DNA from: Streptomyces termitum
GTDB taxonomy: Bacteria > Actinomycetota > Actinomycetes > Streptomycetales > Streptomycetaceae
NCBI RefSeq assembly: GCF_014650175.1
Contig: NZ_BMUL01000013.1
Location: 124,001 to 188,000, forward strand
DNA: 64,000 bases
Direction of reading: 5' to 3'
Part shown: positions 27,523-36,947 of the stretch, piece after piece
How positions within the stretch are numbered: the first letter of the stretch is position 1
How the letters are laid out: each line of letters starts with the position of its first letter
Translations under genes and position numbers: made by a program
Notes under the pieces: generated by a model
Seen by the model: the letters and a program-made list of their open reading frames with translations, nothing else
The model's database searches: none
What the model was told of the DNA's origin: nothing

Positions 27523-29442
27523 GTGGCCCTGCTGACCCGTATCAGGACACCGCGCGACCTGGACCGGCTCTCCCCGGAACAGCTGGACCAGCTGGCCGCG
27601 GAAGTCCGGACCTTCCTCGTCGACGCCGTCTCCAAGACCGGCGGCCACCTCGGCCCCAACCTGGGCGTGGTCGAACTGACCATCGCCCTGCACCGCGTCT
27701 TCGACTCCCCGAAGGACAAGGTCCTCTGGGACACCGGACACCAGAGCTACGTGCACAAGCTCCTCACCGGCCGCCAGGACTTCTCCAAGCTGAAGATGAA
27801 GGGCGGCCTCTCCGGCTACCCCTCGCAGGCGGAGTCCGAGCACGACGTGATCGAGAACTCGCACGCCTCCACCGTCCTCGGCTGGGCCGACGGCCTCGCC
27901 AAGGCGAACCAGGTCCTCAGGAAGGACGACCACGTCGTCGCCGTCATCGGCGACGGGGCCCTCACCGGCGGCATGGCCTGGGAGGCGCTCAACAACATCG
28001 CCGCCGCCAAGGACCGCCCGCTCGTCATCGTCGTCAACGACAACGAGCGCTCCTACGCGCCCACCATCGGCGGCCTCGCCAACCACCTGGCCACCCTGCG
28101 CACCACCGACGGCTACGAGCGCTTCCTCGCCCGCGGCAAGGACATCCTGGAGCGCACCCCGGTCGTCGGGAAGCCGCTCTACGAGACCCTGCACGGCGCC
28201 AAGAAGGGCCTGAAGGACTTCATCGCCCCGCAGGGCATGTTCGAGGACCTCGGCCTCAAGTACGTCGGCCCCATCGACGGCCACGACATCGAGGCCCTGG
28301 AGTCCGCGCTCACCCGCGCCAAGCGCTTCGGCGGCCCGGTCATCGTGCACTGCCTCACCGAGAAGGGCCGCGGCTACCAGCCCGCTCTCCAGGACGAGGC
28401 CGACCGCTTCCACGCCGTCGGAAAGATCCACCCCGACACCGGTCTGCCGATCGCCACCTCCGGCGCCGACTGGACCAGCGTCTTCGGCCAGGAGATGGTC
28501 GCGCTCGGCAAGGAGCGCGAGGACATCGTGGCGATCACCGCCGCCATGCTCCAGCCGGTCGGCCTGGACAAGTTCGCCAAGGAGTTCCCGGAGCGGGTCT
28601 TCGACGTCGGCATCGCCGAGCAGCACGGCGCGGTCTCCGCGGCCGGCCTCGCCACCGGCGGCCTCCACCCGGTCTTCGCGGTCTACGCGACCTTCCTCAA
28701 CCGCGCCTTCGACCAGGTCCTCATGGACGTGGCCCTGCACAAGTGCGGCGTCACCTTCGTGCTCGACCGGGCCGGCGTCACCGGCACCGACGGCGCCTCC
28801 CACAACGGCATGTGGGACATGTCGATCCTCCAGGTCGTGCCCGGCCTCCGGCTCGCCGCCCCGCGCGACGCCGACCAGGTCCGCGCCCAGCTCCGCGAGG
28901 CCGTCGAGGTCACCGACGCCCCCACCGTGGTCCGCTTCTCCAAGGGCGCGGTCGGCCCCGCCGTCCCCGCCGTGGGCCGGGTCGGCGGCATGGACGTGCT
29001 CCGCGAGGCCGGCGCCGACCGCCCCGACGTCCTGCTGGTCTCGGTCGGCGCGCTCGCCCCGATGTGCCTGGAGATCGCCGACCTGCTCGACCGGCAGGGC
29101 ATCTCCACCACCGTCGTCGACCCCCGCTGGGTCAAGCCGGTGGACGAGGCCCTCGCCCCGCTCGCCGCGCGCCACCGGGTCGTCGTCACCGTCGAGGACA
29201 ACAGCCGCGTCGGCGGCGTCGGCTCGGCCGTCTCCCAGGCGCTGCGCGACGCGGGCGTCGACGTGCCGCTGCGTGACTTCGGCATCCCGCCGGTCTTCCT
29301 CGACCACGCCTCCCGGAGCGAGGTCATGGCCGAGATCGGGCTGACCGCCCCGGACATCGCGCGCCAGGTCACCGGCCTGGTCTCGCGTCTGGACGGCCGC
29401 TACGAGACGGCGCAGCAGGCCGTGGAGCCCGCGCACGACTGA
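27523..29442 (+). CDS. dxs: 1-deoxy-D-xylulose-5-phosphate synthase
   Basis: The 639-residue thiamine-diphosphate enzyme condenses pyruvate and glyceraldehyde 3-phosphate, the first step of the MEP isoprenoid route. The TPP motif GDGALTGGMAWEALNN begins near residue 143, and the catalytic-glutamate motif DVGIAEQHGAVSAAGLA lies near 363. The GTG at 27523 has AAGGAGG 5-6 nt upstream; the frame extends upstream without a start site. The gene is single, with its own terminator. Streptomyces often carry a second dxs elsewhere. Confidence 0.96.
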   Translation: MALLTRIRTPRDLDRLSPEQLDQLAAEVRTFLVDAVSKTGGHLGPNLGVVELTIALHRVFDSPKDKVLWDTGHQSYVHKLLTGRQDFSKLKMKGGLSGYPSQAESEHDVIENSHASTVLGWADGLAKANQVLRKDDHVVAVIGDGALTGGMAWEALNNIAAAKDRPLVIVVNDNERSYAPTIGGLANHLATLRTTDGYERFLARGKDILERTPVVGKPLYETLHGAKKGLKDFIAPQGMFEDLGLKYVGPIDGHDIEALESALTRAKRFGGPVIVHCLTEKGRGYQPALQDEADRFHAVGKIHPDTGLPIATSGADWTSVFGQEMVALGKEREDIVAITAAMLQPVGLDKFAKEFPERVFDVGIAEQHGAVSAAGLATGGLHPVFAVYATFLNRAFDQVLMDVALHKCGVTFVLDRAGVTGTDGASHNGMWDMSILQVVPGLRLAAPRDADQVRAQLREAVEVTDAPTVVRFSKGAVGPAVPAVGRVGGMDVLREAGADRPDVLLVSVGALAPMCLEIADLLDRQGISTTVVDPRWVKPVDEALAPLAARHRVVVTVEDNSRVGGVGSAVSQALRDAGVDVPLRDFGIPPVFLDHASRSEVMAEIGLTAPDIARQVTGLVSRLDGRYETAQQAVEPAHD

Positions 29443-29491
29443 CCCCGCGCCACCCCGATCCCTCCGGAATGGATCACTCCGCGTCACCATT

Positions 29492-29529
29492 GGGCCGGTC
29501 GGTTCACCCTCCCGGGTGCCGACCGGCCC
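29492..29529 (+). terminator. dxs terminator
   Basis: An outer 11-bp stem (GGGCCGGTCGG and complement) encloses a second stem (CACCC/GGGTG), and three T follow. Confidence 0.85.
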
Positions 29530-29618
29530 TTTCGCGTGCATCCTGGCCTGACCGGGGCAGGCGTCTTCCACGGCGGGTGCTCCGGACCCGACGTCACGGA
29601 CGACGCGGAGGTACGACG

Positions 29619-31133
29619 GTGAGCACGGATCAGCACCCACGGGCCCGCACGAGCGTGTTCCGGACCAAATCGGTGGAGCAGTCCATCCGGGACACCGAGG
29701 AACCGGAGCACGCGCTCCGCAAATCGCTCTCGGCCTGGGACCTCACGGTCTTCGGCGTCGGCGTCATCATCGGCACCGGCATCTTCGTCCTGACCGGCAA
29801 GGTCGCCAAGGAGAACGCCGGACCCGCCACCGCCCTCGCCTTCGTGGCGGCCGGCATCGTCTGCGCCCTGGCCGCCCTCTGCTACGCGGAGTTCGCCTCG
29901 ACGGTGCCGGTGGCGGGATCGGCGTACACCTTCGCGTACGCCTCCATCGGCGAGCTGCCGGCCTGGATCATCGGCTGGGACCTGGTCCTGGAGTTCGCGC
30001 TGGGCACGGCGGTGGTGGCGGTCGGCTGGTCCGGCTACGTCCGCTCGCTGATGGACAACATCGGCTGGCACCTGCCCGCCGCCCTGGAGGGGCCGGACGT
30101 GCCGGGCGGCACCTTCGACATCCTCTCCTTCCTGCTGGTCCTGGTGCTCACCGCGGTCCTCGTCCTGGGCATGAAGCTCTCCGCCCGGATCACCTCCGTG
30201 GTGGTGGCGATCAAGGTCACCGTCGTCATGATCGTGATCGTCGCGGGCCTGTTCTTCATCACCGGATCCAACTACAAGCCGTTCATCCCGCCGGCCGTCA
30301 CCCCGCCCGGCGGCGGCTCCGACTGGACCGCGCCCCTGGTCCAGTTGATGTTCGGCTACCAGCCGACCAACTTCGGCGTCATGGGCATCTTCACGGCCGC
30401 CTCCATCGTCTTCTTCGCCTTCATCGGCTTCGACGTGGTCGCCACCGCCGCCGAGGAGACCAAGCTGCCGCAGCGGGACATGCCCCGGGGCATCCTCGGC
30501 TCGCTGATCATCTGCACCGTGCTGTACGTGGCGGTGGCCCTGGTCGTCACCGGCATGCAGCACTACACGGAGCTGTCCGTGAGCGCCCCGCTCGCCGACG
30601 CCTTCAAGGCGGCCGGGCACCCCTTCTACGCGGGCGTGATCAGCTTCGGCGCGGCCGTCGGCCTCACCACGGTCTGTCTGATCCTGCTGCTGGGCCAGAC
30701 CCGGGTCTTCTTCGCGATGAGCCGGGACGGGCTGCTGCCCCGCTTCTTCTCCCGCACCCACCCGCGCTTCAGGACCCCGTACCGGCCGACCATCCTGCTC
30801 GGCGTGATCATCGCGGTGGTCGCCGGCTTCACCAGTATCAACGAGCTGGCGACCCTGGTGAACATCGGCACCCTCTTCGCCTTCGTGGTGGTCGCCGTCG
30901 GCGTCATGGTGCTCCGCCGCACCCGCCCCGACCTGCCGCGGGCCTTCCGCACCCCGTGGGTGCCGGTGCTGCCGATCGTCTCGATCGCGGCGTCGTTCTG
31001 GCTGATGCTCAACCTGCCGGGGGAGACCTGGTTCCGCTTCGCGGTCTGGATGCTGATCGGCTTCGCCGTGTACTTCCTGTACGGGCGCAAGCACAGCCGG
31101 TTGGCGGAGCGGAACGACTCCCCGGCCTCCTGA
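29619..31133 (+). CDS. APC-family amino-acid permease (cationic amino-acid transporter type)
   Basis: The 504-residue protein has a 45-residue polar N-terminus and about twelve membrane helices. The APC signature is seen in DLTVFGVGVIIGTGIFVLTGKVA, the GxG substrate-binding bend of helix 1, and SIVFFAFIGFDVVATAAEETK in helix 6. Its closest named relatives are CAT/YfnA proteins that import arginine, lysine or related amino acids with protons. The GTG at 29619 follows GGAGG by 7 nt. The gene stands alone. Substrate is not readable. Confidence 0.85.
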   Translation: MSTDQHPRARTSVFRTKSVEQSIRDTEEPEHALRKSLSAWDLTVFGVGVIIGTGIFVLTGKVAKENAGPATALAFVAAGIVCALAALCYAEFASTVPVAGSAYTFAYASIGELPAWIIGWDLVLEFALGTAVVAVGWSGYVRSLMDNIGWHLPAALEGPDVPGGTFDILSFLLVLVLTAVLVLGMKLSARITSVVVAIKVTVVMIVIVAGLFFITGSNYKPFIPPAVTPPGGGSDWTAPLVQLMFGYQPTNFGVMGIFTAASIVFFAFIGFDVVATAAEETKLPQRDMPRGILGSLIICTVLYVAVALVVTGMQHYTELSVSAPLADAFKAAGHPFYAGVISFGAAVGLTTVCLILLLGQTRVFFAMSRDGLLPRFFSRTHPRFRTPYRPTILLGVIIAVVAGFTSINELATLVNIGTLFAFVVVAVGVMVLRRTRPDLPRAFRTPWVPVLPIVSIAASFWLMLNLPGETWFRFAVWMLIGFAVYFLYGRKHSRLAERNDSPAS

Positions 31134-31231
31134 CCGGACGAGGGCACGGGTGGACGGAAGACGCCAGGTCCGGGCGGATACAGTCGGGTCCGAACCGTTC
31201 CCCGACACGACCCGGAGCGCTGGATCCCCCC

Positions 31232-32308
31232 ATGGTGAACCGAAAGTACGCCCCCGACGACCCCGCCAACGGCTCGCCGGGAGCCCCGAGAATGCACGGC
31301 GTCTGGCTGGCCCGGGGTGCCGAGGGGCGTTTCAGCGTGTACGTCCCCCGGGACGGCGGGGTGATCCGCTGGACGGAGGGCGCGGACGGGCGCTTCACCG
31401 GCCCCGTCCCGCTCGGCGGGGGCGGTGAGCTGTGGCCGTACCTGGGCGTCGGGCAGGGCCCGGACCGGTACGTGCACATGGTCGGCATCCGGCCCACCGA
31501 CACCGGCGACGGCCACGTCGAGCTGGTGTACAGCGCGCAGTTCCAGACCGGCCGGCCCAACGTGGAGTGGAAGTCCTTCGGCCACTCCAACACGAAGGCC
31601 CCCTGGTACGGCAACCCGGCGGTGGCGGTGGACCCGCAGGGCCGGGTCTACGTCTTCACCCGCAACGGCGGCGGCGGGGTGAGCTGCCGGGCCCGCAAGG
31701 ACAACGGCGCCTGGCACCCGTGGTGGGACCTGAAGGGCAACAACACCGACCGCAACCCGGTGGCGATGATCACCGGCGCCGGCCTGGTCGAGCTGTACAC
31801 CTCCACCCACCAGGGGCTGCGGCGGTACATCCAGAAGGAGTCGGGGGCCATGCCGGTCGCCGAGGACGTGCTGCTCACGCCGCTGGTGCAGGGCACCCTC
31901 GCCGCGGTGACCGGCCCGTCCGGGCACGTCACCGCCTTCTACGCGGACGGGCTGGGGAAGATCTGCGCCTGGTCGCCGGGGCGCGGGCTGGCCCCGACCG
32001 CCTTCGCCGACGCGATCGGCACCGGTCCGATCACGGCCGTGAACTGCCTCATCGACGGGTACGAGTGCACGCTGCTGGCCCAGTGCGACGAGCAGGGCCG
32101 CACGGCCTTCGCGGCGTATCTGACGGAGCGCGAGGAGACCGGGCTGAACTGGACCGTCTCGGGTCCGCCGGTGACCAACCCGCCGGTGCTGACCACGGAC
32201 GCGGCCGGTGCGGCGGTGGCCGCCGCGCTGACCCCCGACGGCGGGGTGGTCGTCACCCGGCAGAAGGACGAGCCGGGGCTGGCGCTGGAGGCGTGGACCC
32301 GGATCTGA
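31232..32308 (+). CDS. PLL/tectonin-like beta-propeller protein
   Basis: The 358-residue protein has no signal peptide and consists of repeated short blades, for example DPQGRVYVFTRNGGGGVSCRARKDNGAWHPWWDLKG. The V-F-x-R-N, Trp-x-x-Trp and Leu-x-Gly pattern is typical of PLL-like lectin propellers and fucose-binding repeats. Its paralogue lies at 33726, on the far side of the LCP ligase gene, and shares the same blade motif. The ATG at 31232 has only a weak GGAG 14 nt upstream. Ligand and location are unknown; the surroundings suggest a link with wall polysaccharide. Confidence 0.6.
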   Translation: MVNRKYAPDDPANGSPGAPRMHGVWLARGAEGRFSVYVPRDGGVIRWTEGADGRFTGPVPLGGGGELWPYLGVGQGPDRYVHMVGIRPTDTGDGHVELVYSAQFQTGRPNVEWKSFGHSNTKAPWYGNPAVAVDPQGRVYVFTRNGGGGVSCRARKDNGAWHPWWDLKGNNTDRNPVAMITGAGLVELYTSTHQGLRRYIQKESGAMPVAEDVLLTPLVQGTLAAVTGPSGHVTAFYADGLGKICAWSPGRGLAPTAFADAIGTGPITAVNCLIDGYECTLLAQCDEQGRTAFAAYLTEREETGLNWTVSGPPVTNPPVLTTDAAGAAVAAALTPDGGVVVTRQKDEPGLALEAWTRI

Positions 32309-32331
32309 CCGCTCCGGCGGTGCGGACGGAC

Positions 32332-32383
32332 GAAGGCCGGTGGCCCGGCCCCCTGAGGTGAGGGGGCCGGGCCACCGGCCTTC
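32332..32383. terminator. Bidirectional terminator
   Basis: Two 23-nt arms starting GAAGGCCGGTGGCCCGG pair perfectly around a 6-nt loop between the converging propeller and LCP genes. Confidence 0.95.
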
Positions 32384-32405
32384 ACGCCGTACGGACCCGG
32401 GGAGG

Positions 32406-33488
32406 TCAGCCGCCGGTGGCGGGGGACTTCTTCGCGGACTCCGGGATCTCGGCGTCCTCCCGGATCGCCTTCCACAGCTGGGACGCCTGCGGCTCGGCGG
32501 CGACCACCCGGTTCCTGTCGATCTTGTCGTAGGCGACCGGCAGCATGATGGTCTCCATGTTCTGCGGGTCCACGCCGTTCAGGCTGCGGCCGAACTCGCT
32601 GAGCGAGGAGAGGGAGGCGAGCGCCGCGTCCGTGGTGAGGGCCTTGGTCGCCGAGTCGGCGATCTTGTAGGACTTGGCGGGGCTGCTGAGCAGGTCCTGC
32701 TTCTTGACCTCGGTGAGCAGGGCGGTGAGGAACTGCTGCTGGAGGCTGATGCGGCCCAGGTCGGAGCCGTCGCCGACGCCGTGCCGGGTGCGGACGAAGG
32801 CGAGCGACTGGGTGCCGTCCAGGCGCTGGCGGCCGGCCTCCAGTTCGAGCCCGCTCTGCTTGTCGTGGATGGGCTGCTTCACGTCGACGGTGACGCCGCC
32901 GAGGGTGTCGACCAGGTCCTTGAAGCCGGCGAAGTCGATCTCCATGTAGTGGTCGAGGCGGACCCCGGAGAGGGACTCCACGGTCTTGGCGACGCAGGCG
33001 GGGCCGTACTGGGCGTACACGGAGTTGAACATCACGCGCTTGGCGGAGGGGCCGGTGGTGCCGTCGGCGCGCGGGCACTCGGGCCGGGTGACCAGGGTGT
33101 CGCGCGGGATGCTGACGGCGACGGCCTGGGTGCGGCCCTCGGGGATGTGCACGACGAGGGCGGTGTCCGAGCGGCCGCCGCCGACCGCGCCGCCGACCAG
33201 GTCGCCGTTGTCGCCGGCGCGCGAGTCGGAGCCGAGGACCAGGATGTTCTGGCCGCTGGTGGGGAGCTTCTCCGGGCGGTTGTCGCCGAGCGCCTTGTCG
33301 ATGTCGACGGCCTTGATGTTGCCGTCGAGGCTGCTGTAGCCCCAGTACAGGGCGCCGCCGGCGGCGAGGACCAGGACGAGCAGGGTCAGCAGGACGATCC
33401 GCCCGGTCCTGCGGCGCTTGCGGGCCGGGCGCGGGGTGGGTCCGGAAGGCCCGCCGACGGCGTCGGGCGTGCGTATGTCCTGGCTCAT
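32406..33488 (-). CDS. LytR-CpsA-Psr (LCP) family cell-wall polymer ligase
   Basis: The 360-residue protein has a cytoplasmic basic N-terminus, one membrane helix (RIVLLTLLVLVLAAGGALYWGY) and an outside LCP domain. The core motifs are NILVLGSDSRAGD, SDTALVVHIPEG, VAVSIPRDTLV and LAFVRTRHGVGDGSDLGRISLQQQFL. LCP enzymes transfer lipid-linked anionic polymers to peptidoglycan. The genes downstream on the other strand build such a polymer. The ATG at 33488 is clear. It faces the first propeller gene, with a shared terminator. Confidence 0.9.
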   Translation of the reverse strand: MSQDIRTPDAVGGPSGPTPRPARKRRRTGRIVLLTLLVLVLAAGGALYWGYSSLDGNIKAVDIDKALGDNRPEKLPTSGQNILVLGSDSRAGDNGDLVGGAVGGGRSDTALVVHIPEGRTQAVAVSIPRDTLVTRPECPRADGTTGPSAKRVMFNSVYAQYGPACVAKTVESLSGVRLDHYMEIDFAGFKDLVDTLGGVTVDVKQPIHDKQSGLELEAGRQRLDGTQSLAFVRTRHGVGDGSDLGRISLQQQFLTALLTEVKKQDLLSSPAKSYKIADSATKALTTDAALASLSSLSEFGRSLNGVDPQNMETIMLPVAYDKIDRNRVVAAEPQASQLWKAIREDAEIPESAKKSPATGG

Positions 33489-33725
33489 GGTGCTGTGATT
33501 CCTCGCATCTGATGGCCGCGTCGGGCGATGGGGAACCCGGTGTCCCCCCGGGTCGCGCAGGGGCCATGGGCGCCTGTGACCGTGCAGTATAGGCCGCGAT
33601 CAGACATCTGTACGACTGGGACGGATTTTCCCGGCCCGGCGGCCCCCGTTATCGTTCCGGGGAGACGTGGATCGAAAGCGTGATCGACGGCACGGGGAAC
33701 GGCAGTCGGCGAACAGGGGGCGGAG

Positions 33726-35303
33726 ATGGCGCGAGGCACCGACCGGCGGGCACGGTCCGGGCGCTCCTCGGGCCCCTCGGGACCGGGCCCGGCGGGCCTG
33801 CTGCTCCTGGTGGCGGCCACCCCCGCCGACGCCGTCGCGCCGCTCGCCGCCGAGCCGCCCGGCGCGCCCGTCGCCGTGGCCTGCCTCGGCCGGGGCGGCC
33901 CCGGCGAGGCGGAGGCGCTCGGCTCCGCCCTGGCCGCCGCGCGCGAGCGCGGCCACCGCGTCACCGGCGAGCCGTACGTGCTCGACGTCCGGGGCGACGC
34001 CGACGCGCGGCTGCTCGACCTCTTCCTCGACCTCGCCCCGGCCCGGATCGGCACCCCCGACCCGGACCCGGAGAGCGTCGCCGTCGAGGGCTCCGACCGG
34101 AAGTACGCCGTCGTCGAGCCGCCCGCCCGGGGCGCCGCCGCCCGCGCCGCCCTGCGCGCGGCCCGCGCCTACCAGGAGCGCACCGGCCGCCCGGTCCAGG
34201 TGGACTGCCGCCGCGCCGCCGCCGATCCGTACGCCTCCGTCGAGGCGGCCTCCCGCTACCCCCGGCAGAGCGGCTGGCTCACCCGGGGCGAGGACGGGCG
34301 GCTCTCCGTCCACCTGATGTCCGCCGGTGGCGTGCTGCGCTGGACCGAGACCGTGCCGGGCGGCCCGGAGTGGGACGGCCCCGAGGCGCTGGAGGCGCCG
34401 GCGGAGCTGATGCCGGGCCTCACCGTGCTCCAGGGCGCCGACGGCTACGTCCGCCTGCTGGGCCTGCGCCGGGCCGACGACAAGGGGGGCGAGGCGCTGG
34501 AGGTCGTCACCGCCGTCCAGTACCAGAGCGGCCGGCCGCTGGCCCCCTGGCAGTCGATCGGCAATCCGAACGCGCGCGAGTGGGAGCGGGCGAGGCAGCT
34601 CGGCTTCCCCGTCGCCGCCCTCGACACCACGGGCACCCTGCACGTCTTCGTGCGCAACGTCGGCCGGGGCATCAGCACCCGGCGCCAGGACCGGGCCGGG
34701 AACTGGACCGGCTGGGAGCATCTGCGCGGCCGGCGGATCGCCGACGAGCTGGCCGCGCTGCCCGGCCCGGACGGCCGGGTCGATCTGGTGGCCCGGCGCC
34801 GCGAGCGCGCGGAGGCCGTGCACTGGGCCTACGACCCGGCGGCCCGGAGCTGGACGGAGGACCGGACGGTCCCGGTCCGCCTGGTTCCGGGCAGCCTCGC
34901 CGCCGCCCCCGAGGCCGGTGGCTTCCGCTTCCGCTACGCCGACACCAACGAGCTCTGTCTCTGGCGGCCGGGCGCGCCCGCGCCGGAGGCCCTGGGGGCC
35001 GCCGACGGGACCGGCGCCGCGACCGGCGCGGCCGGCGCGCTGGTCCAGGGCTGGTCCTGCACGGTGCTGGTCCGGCCGGGCGGCGACGGGGCGGTCGCGA
35101 TCGGGGTGCACGCCGACGGGCGGCCCGACACGGGCATCTGGTGGGCACCGGGCGGCGAGCGCTCCCTGAGCGCGCCCGCGGTGGCGCTGGACGCGGCGGG
35201 GCGGGCGGTGGTCGCGGTGCTGGGGGTGGACGGGAGACCCCGGGTGATGCGCCAGCGGCACGGCGCGGAGGGGCTGGAGTTCGACCCCTGGCACGTGCTT
35301 TGA
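33726..35303 (+). CDS. Two-part protein: unknown N-domain plus PLL-like beta-propeller
   Basis: The 525-residue product has an N-terminal region (about 1-165, alternating Ala-rich strands and helices, no recognised family) and a C-terminal propeller similar to the protein at 31232. The shared blade is seen in TTGTLHVFVRNVGRGISTRRQDRAGNWTGWEHLRG. It starts with ATG at 33726, after GGGGGCGGAG. It is divergent from the LCP gene and upstream of the wall-polymer operon. A lectin-like role in handling the polymer is inference from context. Confidence 0.6.
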   Translation: MARGTDRRARSGRSSGPSGPGPAGLLLLVAATPADAVAPLAAEPPGAPVAVACLGRGGPGEAEALGSALAAARERGHRVTGEPYVLDVRGDADARLLDLFLDLAPARIGTPDPDPESVAVEGSDRKYAVVEPPARGAAARAALRAARAYQERTGRPVQVDCRRAAADPYASVEAASRYPRQSGWLTRGEDGRLSVHLMSAGGVLRWTETVPGGPEWDGPEALEAPAELMPGLTVLQGADGYVRLLGLRRADDKGGEALEVVTAVQYQSGRPLAPWQSIGNPNAREWERARQLGFPVAALDTTGTLHVFVRNVGRGISTRRQDRAGNWTGWEHLRGRRIADELAALPGPDGRVDLVARRRERAEAVHWAYDPAARSWTEDRTVPVRLVPGSLAAAPEAGGFRFRYADTNELCLWRPGAPAPEALGAADGTGAATGAAGALVQGWSCTVLVRPGGDGAVAIGVHADGRPDTGIWWAPGGERSLSAPAVALDAAGRAVVAVLGVDGRPRVMRQRHGAEGLEFDPWHVL

Positions 35304-35504
35304 CGCAGGTGGGGCCCCTGGGCCCGTTCTATACGAACTTTTGAACATCGATCGTGTTTGCTAAACTCACGCCGTCTTTATGTGAACCACGGGTGGACCA
35401 CATGTGTGGATCGCGTGGACGGCCCCCTGACGCGGGCGCTTCGTGAGCAGGCCAATGGCTGCCCTGCCACGTCAGATGTCCGTGCGCCGACGACTGAGGG
35501 GCTC

Positions 35505-36947
35505 ATGCACAAGCTGTCACTCCGGGCTGTCCAGAAACTCACCTGCAAGAAGCGTGACGCCTGGTGGACCGTGCTCCTCGTGGACCCCGTGGCCACCCGC
35601 CTCGTCTGCCTCTTCGCCCGGTTCAACTGGATCACCCCGAACCGCGTCACCTGGGCCGCCCTCTTCGTCGGCCTCGGCGCGGCGGGCTTCTTCCTCAAGG
35701 GCGACTACGCCTCGCTCGCGATCGGCGCCGGCCTCTACCACATCAGCTTCATCCTCGACTGCATCGACGGCAAGCTCGCCCGCCTCAAGGGCAACGGCTC
35801 CGTCTTCGGCGGCTGGCTCGACTACGTCTTCGACCGCATCCGGGTGCTGTTCTGCGCCCTGGCCCTGATGGGCGGCCAGTTCCTCCGCACCGACGAGCCC
35901 GTCTTCCTGCTCGCCGCCCTCGTCGTCGTCTTCCTCGACATGCTCCGCTACGTCGACGCCCTCCAGATCTACAAGATGCGCATGTCCATGCGCTCCAAGA
36001 TCGAGGCCGTCACCCTCGCCCGGCAGGCCGAGGCCGGCGTGAGCGAGGAGGAGCAGAAGGTCCTCTTCATGGAGGACCTGCTCCGCGAGAACCCGCTCGC
36101 GGAGAGCGAGACCCTCAAGGCCGCCGCCACCACCCGGCCCGGCCAGCCCGAGGTCATCGACCTCCACCAGCAGTTCCGCGAGAGCTTCCCCTGGTACGCG
36201 CGGTTCCGCCACGCCCTCCTGCGCACCCGCATCCGGCCGCACCTCATCAGCGGCATCGAGTTCCAGATGTTCATCTTCATCGTCGGCCCCCTCATCGGGC
36301 ACGTGCTCCTGACGACCGCCGTCTCCGCGGTCCTCCTGGGCGCCTTCGAACTGGTGATCATGTTCAAGTTCTGGCTCTCCACCCGCGACTTCACCCGCAC
36401 CATGGAGCGCCTCGCCCCCGACAGCGTCCCCACCCGCGCCGGCTCCATCTCGCCCCACCTCCAGGCCGGCCGCCACCGCCGCCGCGAGGACGAGGACGAG
36501 GAGCAGTACGCGTACGAGGCCGGGGAGGCGTACGAGAACGGGACCGGGCACGCCGGCCCCGCGCCGGAGGCGTGGCCCGCCCCCGACCAGCGGTACGCCC
36601 CCCAGGACGGCTGGACCGCCGCCGGCCCCGCCCCGGCCGCCCGCACCGGGCAGGACGCCTGGGTCGAGCAGGCCGCGTGGATGGACCAGCGCTTCCCCGC
36701 GCCCGAGCCCGACGACGACCCCGGCTTCCAGCCGTACCCCCACCCGTACCCCGCCGGACACGACGTCCAGGGCGAGTTCGGCGAGTTCCAGGGCGCCCAC
36801 GACCCCCACGGCGCCCACCAGGGCGGCCGGGCCACCCAGGGCACGCAGGACCAGACCGCCTGGCTCCCGCGCATCCCCGCCCAGCCCCACCCCGGGCAGC
36901 CGCACCCCGGACAGAACCGCGCGGACTCGGGGCAGAACTGGTCATGA
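35505..36947 (+). CDS. CDP-alcohol phosphatidyltransferase family protein
   Basis: The 480-residue membrane protein carries the complete family motif D-G-x2-A-R-x8-G-x3-D-x3-D (DGKLARLKGNGSVFGGWLDYVFD, written here in part as DGKLAR then GGWLDYVFD). The last third is a long hydrophilic Pro/Gly/Gln/His-rich tail starting near residue 310, which is unusual for the family. Such enzymes move a phospho-alcohol from a CDP-linked donor. With the TagF-like polymerase next door it may prime a phosphodiester polymer. The ATG at 35505 follows GAGGGG. The stop overlaps the next ATG (ATGA), so they form one operon. Confidence 0.85.
   Translation: MHKLSLRAVQKLTCKKRDAWWTVLLVDPVATRLVCLFARFNWITPNRVTWAALFVGLGAAGFFLKGDYASLAIGAGLYHISFILDCIDGKLARLKGNGSVFGGWLDYVFDRIRVLFCALALMGGQFLRTDEPVFLLAALVVVFLDMLRYVDALQIYKMRMSMRSKIEAVTLARQAEAGVSEEEQKVLFMEDLLRENPLAESETLKAAATTRPGQPEVIDLHQQFRESFPWYARFRHALLRTRIRPHLISGIEFQMFIFIVGPLIGHVLLTTAVSAVLLGAFELVIMFKFWLSTRDFTRTMERLAPDSVPTRAGSISPHLQAGRHRRREDEDEEQYAYEAGEAYENGTGHAGPAPEAWPAPDQRYAPQDGWTAAGPAPAARTGQDAWVEQAAWMDQRFPAPEPDDDPGFQPYPHPYPAGHDVQGEFGEFQGAHDPHGAHQGGRATQGTQDQTAWLPRIPAQPHPGQPHPGQNRADSGQNWS

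Noticed and set aside
35341..35367. Promoter TTGAAC-TAAACT before the CDP-alcohol transferase
   Set aside because: Spacing is 15 nt, shorter than usual; not strong enough to list.
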